Source: Gleimia coleocanis DSM 15436
GTDB taxonomy: Bacteria > Actinomycetota > Actinomycetes > Actinomycetales > Actinomycetaceae
Direction of reading: 5' to 3'
DNA length: 64,000 nucleotides
NCBI RefSeq assembly: GCF_000159015.1
Contig: NZ_DS999545.1
Coordinates: forward strand, 1-64,000
A program made the position numbers and the translations under genes. Positions 18,963-27,265 of this stretch are shown here, in pieces; position 1 is the stretch's first letter, and each line of letters opens with the position of its first letter. The notes under the pieces were generated by a model, which saw only the letters and a list, made by a program, of their open reading frames with translations, had not been told where the DNA came from and made no database searches.

Positions 18963-19049
18963 CTTTGTCTTTCCTTTCCTGCGCGCGATTTACGCTTCCA
19001 CACAGGTAAAACATAGGCACTTAAGTTCGGACGTGTATAAGAGAAAGAA

Positions 19050-19080
19050 AGGGGCTCTATCCGATTAGGATAGAGCCCCT
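19050..19080 (-). terminator. Terminator of the PBP operon
   Basis: A perfect 13-bp stem (19050-19062 and 19068-19080), five-base loop, followed on the minus strand by TTTCTTTC. It sits just past the class A PBP stop codon. Confidence 0.85.
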
Positions 19081-19093
19081 CAGTAGTTTAAAG

Positions 19094-21547
19094 CTACTGT
19101 TTATCTTTATTCGGGTCTACAGGTACTGGCGTAGCGCCATCATTAGAACCGGTACCAGGAGCAGGATCTGGCTGCACAGGTTGTTCAGGCTGTGCAGGGT
19201 CTTTTGGCTGTGCCGGCTCGTCTTCTTCCTTCACTATTTCAGCTGGTTTCTGAGGCTCCGGAGAAGGCTCAGCAGGCTTTTCTTCCTTCTCCACTGGTGG
19301 CACGTACTGTTTCTTGAACTTAGATTGACGGTACTGTTGCTTAAACCAGTCGAAGTCAGCGTATGGGTACTTCTCTACAGTTGGAATCATGAAGTTAGCC
19401 CAAACTTGACCAGGAATCGATGAACCAGTCACCTGATCTAACCCATTCCACGGAGTAATAGTTTCAGTTTCCCCATTTGGACCCACCTGATAGAACGAAA
19501 CCGTAGTTACCAGCTGTGGAATGAAAGCTACGAACTGTGCGGAGCGGTTTTCTTCGGACGTACCTGTCTTACCTGCTACTGGGCGACCTAATACGTTCGC
19601 ATTGAAACCAGAGCCAAATTGCACTACGTCACGCAGTGCTGGGAAGATTTCAGAAACCTCCTCAGTGCTGTAAACGCGTTCACCCTTCGTATCTGCAGTG
19701 TAAATAACATCGTCTGCACCGTCTTTAACCTGACGCACAATGTGTGGATCAATACGTACACCACCATTAGCAAAGGTTGCGTAAGCACGAGTTAAATCAA
19801 TGTTGTGTACGGCAGCAGAGCCCAGAATGTTATTCAGGTTATCTTCAAAACCTACCACGTCATCTGAAAGTCCCAAACGTTTTGCTGCTTCCACAGTCTT
19901 TTCTGGGCCCATCGCATCATTCATATACACAAACGGACTGTTTGCAGACTTTGCAGTAGCATAACGCAAGTTAATATACCCATAGGAAACATTCCCAAAG
20001 TTACGTAGTTTGGGTGCGACCACTCCGGTGCGAGAATCCTTAATCTCTACGCCACTGTTACCGTTGTAAACATCGTTAATAGTACCGCCCGCTGCTATGT
20101 ATCCCATGAGACCCAGGGGTTTCATAGTAGAACCAGCCATTGCGTAGTCTTGGGTCACAGCATTTGACTGCAATTTTTGGTAGTCAGCTCCCGCATATTC
20201 GGCAACAATTTCACCAGTATTTGGATCTACCGCTGATAGTGCAACGCGCAGGTTCTCAGCGTGACCAGAAGGAATCTGTGCGACTGCTTGCAACGCGTTA
20301 TTCTGAATCTCTTTATCGATGGTTGAAATAATCTTGTAACCACCGGTGTTGATTTGTTCTTCGGTGAAACCAGCTTTTTTTACTAGTTCCGTACGAATCT
20401 GCTGCATGAGGTAGCCGTTTGTTCCGCTGAATGAAGCAGAAACTTGTGGTTCAATCACTTCTGGGAAAGTCGCTTCGCTACGTTCTGCTTCCGTGATCCA
20501 GCCGTCCTCTACCATTAGGTTGAGGACACGTTCAAAACGCTTTTTCGCGATATCTGGGGATACTGCTGGATCCCAAGCTGATGGCGCTGGAATAATCCCG
20601 GCTAGCATGGCAGATTCTGAGAGGGTAAGTTCAGTTGCTGAGTGCCCGAAGTATTCTTGGGCGGCAGCTTCAATGCCGTAGGCTCCGCGTCCAAAGTAGA
20701 TGGTGTTGAGGTAGTTTCCGAGGATTTCTTCCTTGGACTGCTGGCGGTTAATCTTAAGTGCCAGAATCGCTTCTTTCATTTTGCCGACGTAGCCGGTGGT
20801 GGTGTCTAGGTAGTAACGTTCCACGTACTGCTGTGACAGGGTTGAGCCACCTTGCAGGGGCCCGCCACGCAGGTTATTTACGGCTGCTCGGGCAATACCG
20901 AAAAGGTCGATACCTGAGTTGGTGAAAAATGAGCGGTCTTCAGAGGCAACAACAGCTTGTCCCACGTATTCTGGCAGTTGCTTGGCGTCAATAATTTTTC
21001 TGTTTAGTTCACCGAAAGTTCCCATTTCGGTTTCGCCGTCTGCATAGTACACAGTGGTGTTTTGCGCGAGGGCGAATTCCCCTGGTGCAGGCAGTTTAAT
21101 CATGGCGTAAGCGATAGAAAACCCGGCGATGCCTAAGATGATTCCAAGTAGTGTAGTAAACGCGAAGCCTTTGAAAATGCGTTTCCCTAAGCTGGCTTTC
21201 AGTTTCCTTTTTTTGCCTTTGGCTGCCATGTTATTCCTCCTCGGAATTTCGGCGTTTTCGGCTTCTGTCGCGACCGTAGTTGCAACTGCTGAGACCGCTC
21301 TCACACGTGATGAGTGTGTACTTGCCGAGTCTGTGTTTTCGGCTTTGATTTGGCTAAATAAGCTGACTCGCTGAGTCCCTGACGCTTGTGGGTCAGCGGA
21401 TTTTTGGGGCTCAGATTTTGGGTTAACTTCGTGAGCTACCTGCGGAATGGAGCTTTCCGCTTGGGTAGCTAGAAGCTCTGCTTCACGGCGTTGGTGTTGG
21501 AGTTCTTTCCGTGAAGGTAGTCCTGATGGCTTATGCGAGTCATTCAT
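19094..21547 (-). CDS. Class A penicillin-binding protein (transglycosylase-transpeptidase)
   Basis: Bifunctional peptidoglycan synthase. A basic Ser/Ala-rich cytoplasmic segment (1-125), one membrane helix (about 128-150), a GT51 glycosyltransferase with catalytic Glu203 in EDRSFF and GGSTLSQQ, then a transpeptidase with Ser473-x-x-Lys476, SAN (534-536) and KTG (660-662). The tail from about 755 is Pro/Glu/Gln-rich. The first ATG directly abuts the gnd stop; a second in-frame ATG at 21229 (Met107) has a much stronger GGAGGA site, so a shorter form may also be made. Operon with gnd and cca upstream. Confidence 0.93.
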   Translation of the reverse strand: MNDSHKPSGLPSRKELQHQRREAELLATQAESSIPQVAHEVNPKSEPQKSADPQASGTQRVSLFSQIKAENTDSASTHSSRVRAVSAVATTVATEAENAEIPRRNNMAAKGKKRKLKASLGKRIFKGFAFTTLLGIILGIAGFSIAYAMIKLPAPGEFALAQNTTVYYADGETEMGTFGELNRKIIDAKQLPEYVGQAVVASEDRSFFTNSGIDLFGIARAAVNNLRGGPLQGGSTLSQQYVERYYLDTTTGYVGKMKEAILALKINRQQSKEEILGNYLNTIYFGRGAYGIEAAAQEYFGHSATELTLSESAMLAGIIPAPSAWDPAVSPDIAKKRFERVLNLMVEDGWITEAERSEATFPEVIEPQVSASFSGTNGYLMQQIRTELVKKAGFTEEQINTGGYKIISTIDKEIQNNALQAVAQIPSGHAENLRVALSAVDPNTGEIVAEYAGADYQKLQSNAVTQDYAMAGSTMKPLGLMGYIAAGGTINDVYNGNSGVEIKDSRTGVVAPKLRNFGNVSYGYINLRYATAKSANSPFVYMNDAMGPEKTVEAAKRLGLSDDVVGFEDNLNNILGSAAVHNIDLTRAYATFANGGVRIDPHIVRQVKDGADDVIYTADTKGERVYSTEEVSEIFPALRDVVQFGSGFNANVLGRPVAGKTGTSEENRSAQFVAFIPQLVTTVSFYQVGPNGETETITPWNGLDQVTGSSIPGQVWANFMIPTVEKYPYADFDWFKQQYRQSKFKKQYVPPVEKEEKPAEPSPEPQKPAEIVKEEDEPAQPKDPAQPEQPVQPDPAPGTGSNDGATPVPVDPNKDKQ

Positions 21548-23002
21548 TTATGCCTCTTCTTCTGGCCGTCCTGGTTCTGCCCAGAAGGTATGGAAGGTAC
21601 CTTCCTTGTCAGTGCGCTGGTAGGTGTGTGCGCCAAAGAAGTCACGTTGTCCTTGAATTAACGCAGCTGGTAGGCGCTTTGCGCGAAGCATATCAAAGTA
21701 AACAAGTGAAGATGAAAATACTGGGGTTGGTACGCCGTGTAATACGGCATCTGCTACTACTCGACGCCATGCTGGCACTGCAGCGTCAATTTTTGCAGCG
21801 AAATTCTCATCTGCCATAAGGAGAGGTAGTTCTGAGTTTCGCTCATATGCTTCAGTAATGTCTCCGAGGAATACTGCGCGAATAATGCAGCCTCCACGCC
21901 AGATGCGTGCCACGTTAGCGCGGTTAATGTCCCAACCGTAGGTTTTAGCAGCTTCTGTAATCTGGTCAAAACCCTGCGAGTATGCAACTATCTTTGAAGC
22001 ATATAGTGCCTGGCGAACGTCTTCAATAAATGCCTCTTTATTTGTTATTTCGTCATTTGCTGTGTGCCCGGCGAAGGTTCGTGCTGCTTGGCGTTGTTCT
22101 GTGGCTGAAGATGCGCCGCGTGCCATGGTTGCTTCTGCAATTGCAGTTACTGGTACTGCTAGGTCAAGAGCGTTCTGTACAGTCCATTTACCAGTGCCTT
22201 TCTGGGAGGCGCGGTCTACGATAAGGTCTACCAGCGGAGTTCCGGTTTCTGCATCTACCTGACGTAATACTTCTGCGGTAATTTCAATCAGGTAGGAGCC
22301 AAGTTCAGTTTCATTCCAGGCTGCGAAGATTTCTGCAATTTCACCTGCAGATAGACCTAAGCGTTGCTTCAACAGGTCGTATGCTTCGGCGATTACCTGC
22401 ATGTCGGCGTATTCAATACCGTTGTGAACCATTTTCACGAAATGTCCGGCACCGTCTGTACCTACGTGGGTACAGCATGGTTCCCCATCTACCTTTGCTG
22501 AAATCGCTTCGAACATGGGGCCTAGTCGATCGTAAGATTCTGGGGTGCCGCCTGGCATGATGGATGGTCCCCACAGTGCGCCTTCTTCACCGCCAGAAAC
22601 GCCGGCGCCTACAAAGTGTAGTCCGCGAGCGCTGCACCAGGCTTCACGGCGTACGGTGTCGCTGAATAGGGAGTTACCGCAGTCCACGATAATGTCGCCA
22701 GCTTCCATGTGTTCTGCCATGCTTTCCATGACGGCGTCAGTAGCCGCTCCGGCTTGTACCATGATGATGCCAACACGCGGAGGTTCCAGGGAGCTAATGA
22801 ATTCAGCCATGTTGTGGGATGGCACGAATACTGCTTCTTCTCCGTGTTTGCCCATGAAGTCTGCGGTGCGTTCGACACTGCGGTTACCTACGGCAGTGCG
22901 GTATCCGTTGCGGGCCAGGTTGCGGGCCAGATTTGAGCCCATGACGCCCATTCCGTAAACGCCGATGTCGGCGGTTGCTGGCTGTGGAGAGTTAAAAGAC
23001 AT
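21548..23002 (-). CDS. gnd: 6-phosphogluconate dehydrogenase, decarboxylating
   Basis: Oxidises 6-phosphogluconate to ribulose 5-phosphate, making NADPH in the pentose phosphate pathway. The Rossmann motif GVYGMGVMGSNLARNLA is at residues 13-29; GVSGGEEGALWGPSIMPGG carries the substrate site; VKMVHNGIEYADMQ follows. 484 residues is the long, dimeric form. It ends exactly where the PBP gene begins, so expression of the two is probably coupled, although their functions differ. Confidence 0.96.
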   Translation of the reverse strand: MSFNSPQPATADIGVYGMGVMGSNLARNLARNGYRTAVGNRSVERTADFMGKHGEEAVFVPSHNMAEFISSLEPPRVGIIMVQAGAATDAVMESMAEHMEAGDIIVDCGNSLFSDTVRREAWCSARGLHFVGAGVSGGEEGALWGPSIMPGGTPESYDRLGPMFEAISAKVDGEPCCTHVGTDGAGHFVKMVHNGIEYADMQVIAEAYDLLKQRLGLSAGEIAEIFAAWNETELGSYLIEITAEVLRQVDAETGTPLVDLIVDRASQKGTGKWTVQNALDLAVPVTAIAEATMARGASSATEQRQAARTFAGHTANDEITNKEAFIEDVRQALYASKIVAYSQGFDQITEAAKTYGWDINRANVARIWRGGCIIRAVFLGDITEAYERNSELPLLMADENFAAKIDAAVPAWRRVVADAVLHGVPTPVFSSSLVYFDMLRAKRLPAALIQGQRDFFGAHTYQRTDKEGTFHTFWAEPGRPEEEA

Positions 23003-23078
23003 GCTGTCTCCCTGTTCAACTAATTAGTACTTATTTTTATTTTCGTTGAATTAGTGGGAGGTTTCCAGCGAAGAGCCT

Positions 23079-24548
23079 TTATTGCGGGATATTCCACCAA
23101 ACTTTAAGTAGCTCAGCAGCTTTTTCTTTTCCAAGTGGCCCGTGTTCCATGCGTAGTTCCAGTAGGTACTTGTAGGCTTTGCCAACTTCTGGACCGGGGG
23201 TTAGTCCTAGTAGCTCCATGATTTCGCTACCGTCAAGATCTGGACGAATGGAGTCTAGTTCTTCTTGTGCTTTTAGTTCAGAAATGCGTTTTTCTAAGTC
23301 TGCGTAGGCGGTTTCTAGGTACAGGGCTTTACGTCGGTTACGGGTGGTACAGTCTGCTTTGGTGATGCGGTGTAGGTATTCCAAGAGGTGTCCGGCGTCA
23401 GCTACGTAGCGTCGTACCGCTGAGTCGGTCCAACTTTGGTCGCCGTATCCGTGGAACCGTAGGTGCAGTTTGACCAGTTCTGAGACGTCTTCGGTGGTTT
23501 GTTTATCGAACTTTAGGGCTTTCATGCGTTTGCGCGTCATTTTTGCCCCCACGTAGTCGTGGTGGTGGAATGAGACGGTTCCGTCGGCTTCAAATTTGCG
23601 GGTGGCGGGTTTGCCAATGTCGTGCATGAGGGCGGCGAATCGGAGTGTAAAGTCCGGTCCGGGAACTGGGCCGTCAGCGTCTGTTTCAAGGGCGATTGCG
23701 CGGTCTAAAACAGTAAGCGTATGTTCGTAAACGTCTTTGTGGCGGTTGTGTTCGTCTACAGTTTCTCGCAGAGCTGAGAATTCGGGTAGTACGATGTCAC
23801 AGACACCTGTGTACACCATGAGTTCCAGTCCTCGGCGTGGGTAGGGGCTGATAATTAGTCGTTCAAGTTCAGCGCGGATTCGTTCTGCAGAGACGATTTC
23901 CAAGCGGTGAGCTTGTTCTTCCATGGCGGCGATGACGTCTTCGGAAACGTCGATTCCGAGTTGAGCGGCGAATCGTGCTGCCCGCATGATACGAAGTGGG
24001 TCATCGTCAAAGGATTGCGTAGCTGAGACGGGTGTGCGAAGCACGCCATTAGCTAAGTCTTGTAACCCGTTGTGGGGGTCTACCAGTTTTAGGTCTGGAA
24101 GAGTGATTGCACAGGCGTTTACGGTGAAGTCCCGTCGGGTAAGGTCACCTTCGAGGGTGTCTCCGTATTCTACGACTGGTTTACGTGAGCCTACTTCGTA
24201 GGCTTCTGTGCGGTAGGTGGTGATTTCGACGGTGAGTTGGTTCTTCCGCCCTCCGATAGTGCCGAAGGCTTTACCAACTGCCCAGGTAGCTGCCCCCCAT
24301 TTTTCAAGGAGGCCTTCTGTGGTATCTGGGCGAGCGTTGGTAGTGAGGTCGAAGTCGTGTGGCGTAAGTGAAAGGAAGGCATCACGGACGGGCCCTCCGA
24401 CAAGGGCGAGTTCGTAACCAGCCTCAGCGAAAACGTGACCTAAATCAATAATTTCTTTAGGTAGTTTCGCAAAGGTTTTCTTCGCATTGGCTAAAAGACG
24501 TTGCGAATCCAAGCATCCAACGCCTAAAGTGACTTCTTGCAAGCTCAA
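23079..24548 (-). CDS. cca: CCA-adding tRNA nucleotidyltransferase
   Basis: Adds or repairs the 3' CCA of tRNAs. Class II polymerase-beta head with GGPVRDAFL and the DFDLTT catalytic aspartates (residues about 52-75), the RRDFTVNA and PLRIMRAARFAAQLG motifs, and an HD phosphohydrolase domain with HDIGKPATRK (about 310-320). 489 residues, typical of Actinobacteria. This activity is needed here because at least two of the three tRNA genes in this window lack an encoded CCA. Divergent from the NUDIX-DUF6049-murJ operon as in mycobacteria. Confidence 0.93.
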   Translation of the reverse strand: MSLQEVTLGVGCLDSQRLLANAKKTFAKLPKEIIDLGHVFAEAGYELALVGGPVRDAFLSLTPHDFDLTTNARPDTTEGLLEKWGAATWAVGKAFGTIGGRKNQLTVEITTYRTEAYEVGSRKPVVEYGDTLEGDLTRRDFTVNACAITLPDLKLVDPHNGLQDLANGVLRTPVSATQSFDDDPLRIMRAARFAAQLGIDVSEDVIAAMEEQAHRLEIVSAERIRAELERLIISPYPRRGLELMVYTGVCDIVLPEFSALRETVDEHNRHKDVYEHTLTVLDRAIALETDADGPVPGPDFTLRFAALMHDIGKPATRKFEADGTVSFHHHDYVGAKMTRKRMKALKFDKQTTEDVSELVKLHLRFHGYGDQSWTDSAVRRYVADAGHLLEYLHRITKADCTTRNRRKALYLETAYADLEKRISELKAQEELDSIRPDLDGSEIMELLGLTPGPEVGKAYKYLLELRMEHGPLGKEKAAELLKVWWNIPQ

Positions 24549-24665
24549 AAGATGGCTCCTGATTATCGAACGCGAACCTGGTTTAGGCTCATTTCACACT
24601 ATTTAAGAGTGCCACGAAGTTGTCGAATTCCGCATATACCACGCTTAAAGACTTAGAGTAGTAGT

Positions 24666-25235
24666 ATGCACCCTAGCGATAAAGACACTAAGATGGCGAT
24701 TCCTCGCCCTCCACGCCGCCACCCCGCGGTGTTGTCTGCTCGCACCCAAACCCGCCAATACCCGGTAGTAGACGAACGTTCTGCGGGTGGTTTGGTTTTA
24801 AAAATCGAGGGCGGTCGCCCTCTGGTTGCCGTCATCGCTAGGCGTAATCGTGCTGGCAAGATTGAATGGTGCCTACCTAAAGGGCATATTGAACCAAATG
24901 AGTCAGCTCAAACGGCAGCTGTCCGCGAAATTGCGGAAGAAACCGGCATTACCGGCAAGATTGTGGTGCCATTGGCAGATATTGACTATTGGTTCTCATC
25001 TTTAGATCGCCGCGTTCATAAAGTGGTTTTCCACTACCTGCTGGAATACGTAAGTGGCGAAATCACGGTAGAAAATGATCCTGACCATGAAGCTGAAGAT
25101 GCTGCCTGGTATCCACTTAAAGATGTCGCGAATATTTTGGCGTACCCGAATGAACGTCGCGTCGTGGGCATTGCTATGCAAATGCTGTACCCGGATTCTT
25201 ATGAAGTTGATGACCGGTACGGTGATTATGCATGA
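24666..25235 (+). CDS. NUDIX hydrolase (MutT4-like by position)
   Basis: Hydrolyses a nucleoside diphosphate linked to another group. The complete NUDIX box GX5EX7REXXEEXG is at residues 73-95 (GHIEPNESA...REIAEETG). The first 35 residues are basic and Pro-rich. The next two genes are the DUF6049 protein and MurJ, the same order as mycobacterial mutT4-Rv3909-mviN, so it is probably the orthologue; substrate is not determinable. Overlaps the next gene by four bases. Confidence 0.88.
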   Translation: MHPSDKDTKMAIPRPPRRHPAVLSARTQTRQYPVVDERSAGGLVLKIEGGRPLVAVIARRNRAGKIEWCLPKGHIEPNESAQTAAVREIAEETGITGKIVVPLADIDYWFSSLDRRVHKVVFHYLLEYVSGEITVENDPDHEAEDAAWYPLKDVANILAYPNERRVVGIAMQMLYPDSYEVDDRYGDYA

Positions 25236-27265
25236 GCAACGGATTCTCTTCTCTTTCCAAAACTCCTTGGAATAGAGCTTTAACTAAGCTATCTCTTTTC
25301 ACTCTGCTAAGTGCCGCTACGTTCACGGGTTCAACCCCAGTTTTTAACAGTATTTCCACTGTTGCGGCAGAGACTTCTGTGGCTGCTGAACTACAGGTAC
25401 AGATTAATGATTTAGCTCCTCGAGTGCTCACTAAAGAAGAAAAGTTAATTGTTAAGGGAACAGTTTCTTCTAAGTCTGAGGTTAAGACTTTGAACTTAAC
25501 TCTGCGGATGCGAGCTAATACTCCGTTGAATGAAAAATTTCTAACGGATTATTTAGAGGGTGAAAATTTCGGGGGTCAGTGGATTACCACGACTGCCTTA
25601 CACAACGTTACCGCTAACCAAGAAACGCCTTTCACAATTGAAGTCCCCACTAATCAACTTCCTTTAGGAGATGCTTTAGAGTGGGGTCCGCGTGGTATAG
25701 AAGTTATTGCTGATACGGCAGAAACTTTCGCATCAGATCGTTCTATTTTGGTGTGGGATTCTGGGATTGAGTTAGAGCCTACGCGCATTCATGCGGTGGT
25801 TCCAGTTCCGGCTGTAGTTAAGTTAAAAAACTATAATCCAGTTTCAGAACCTGCGGATACGAAACAGTGGCAGTGGGTAACGAAAGTAGCTGAACTGCCG
25901 GGTGCTTCTTTAGCTGTACCAACGAATTTTTTGAATCTTCCAGAAATCCAATCCGCGCTTTCAACCGGGGCTTCTGAAGTTATTGCGCTTCCAGAAGGCT
26001 ATGCAAATCTAGCTGCTTTGCAGCAGTTCGCTGGTTCTCCTCTGGGTTTGGACGGGCAGCTTGAATCTGTCCGGAACAGCGGCATTAAGGTTCGTGCCGA
26101 TGTTGCGGTAGTTAATGCCCAACCCACTCAGGCTCTTTTACAGGATTGGGTGGGGCATACTGTTGTGGGACGAGCTTTAGCTTTAGAAAATCCCGATGAC
26201 TACACATTCCAGCCTTCTACTCTTTCCGCATTTAATGCTCAGGGTCAGCTTTTAACGCAAAAATCCGCAGATGCTTCACTTTTAGTATCTACACACCCGC
26301 AGCTTAACCAGCTATTTGCTAAGAATGCGAAAACTGCTGCTGACCAACTGGATCAGACGCAGCTTTTACGCAGTATTTCAGCAATTATTACCCGCGAGCG
26401 CCCGTTTGAGCCTCGTTCTTTCGCGACTTTACTTCCAGCTAATAATCTGTCTGAAACGCAGGTTTTGAAATTGCAGGCGCTGTTGCAAAACCGTTGGGTT
26501 AAGACTGCGAAAGAGTTTTATGGCCCCGCAGATTTGCCAGCGGAAATTCCCCTGCGGACCCTGCCGGCTGAGAATAATCCGCAGGCTTTCAGTTATTTGC
26601 AACCTGAAGTAAATACTCTGACAGAGTCTTTTAACTCGGCTTTGCCGCTTTCGGAAACCTTTAATGCACAGCCTGATTTGAAAAATGATTATGAACATTC
26701 GTTGGTTTACTTGTGCAGTAACTATGTGGGTACCGGCGAGGATTTACAAGCTCGTATTACTGGCGGTTTCACGAAGCGAGCTATGAAGTTAGCGGATGCT
26801 ATTTCGGTAGCTAAGCCGGCAACTATTAATCTTTTAGATCGTTCTGCAAACCTGCCTTTACGCGTTGTTAATACTGCTGATGCGGATGCGAATATCACGG
26901 TTGAACTATTTCCCTCCGACCCGCGACTACAGGTAACTAAGCGTGTTAGTGTGAACGTTCCAGCGAAGTCTGAACAGCAGATTGAGTTTCCTGTTAAGGC
27001 AATTGGGTCTGGTGACGTCGTAGTCCACGCGGTCATTTCAAACTCAGCAGGCACAGTGATTGACCAACGCACACGGTTTACTGTGCGTGTGCGGGCCGAC
27101 TGGGAATCTACCGGGACTTTGATTTTCTCAATCTTTTTAGCGGTTTTATTTGTGGCTGGCACGATTCGTACGATTAGGAACGGGCGTCGCATGCGTCCAA
27201 CGTATTTAAATGAAGTTACGCAAGCTGAAACTGTTGAAGATTTGAATGAGGGTAACCATGAGTGA
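25232..27265 (+). CDS. DUF6049-type exported membrane protein
   Basis: A 677-residue protein with an N-terminal signal sequence (about 15-50), a long extracytoplasmic region and one C-terminal membrane helix (about 630-652) followed by a short cytoplasmic tail. It matches, by order and architecture, the conserved protein encoded between the NUDIX gene and murJ in Actinobacteria (Rv3909-like). Function is unknown; association with the lipid II flippase suggests a cell-envelope job. The start overlaps the NUDIX stop (ATGA), so translation is coupled. Confidence 0.8.
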   Translation: MSNGFSSLSKTPWNRALTKLSLFTLLSAATFTGSTPVFNSISTVAAETSVAAELQVQINDLAPRVLTKEEKLIVKGTVSSKSEVKTLNLTLRMRANTPLNEKFLTDYLEGENFGGQWITTTALHNVTANQETPFTIEVPTNQLPLGDALEWGPRGIEVIADTAETFASDRSILVWDSGIELEPTRIHAVVPVPAVVKLKNYNPVSEPADTKQWQWVTKVAELPGASLAVPTNFLNLPEIQSALSTGASEVIALPEGYANLAALQQFAGSPLGLDGQLESVRNSGIKVRADVAVVNAQPTQALLQDWVGHTVVGRALALENPDDYTFQPSTLSAFNAQGQLLTQKSADASLLVSTHPQLNQLFAKNAKTAADQLDQTQLLRSISAIITRERPFEPRSFATLLPANNLSETQVLKLQALLQNRWVKTAKEFYGPADLPAEIPLRTLPAENNPQAFSYLQPEVNTLTESFNSALPLSETFNAQPDLKNDYEHSLVYLCSNYVGTGEDLQARITGGFTKRAMKLADAISVAKPATINLLDRSANLPLRVVNTADADANITVELFPSDPRLQVTKRVSVNVPAKSEQQIEFPVKAIGSGDVVVHAVISNSAGTVIDQRTRFTVRVRADWESTGTLIFSIFLAVLFVAGTIRTIRNGRRMRPTYLNEVTQAETVEDLNEGNHE

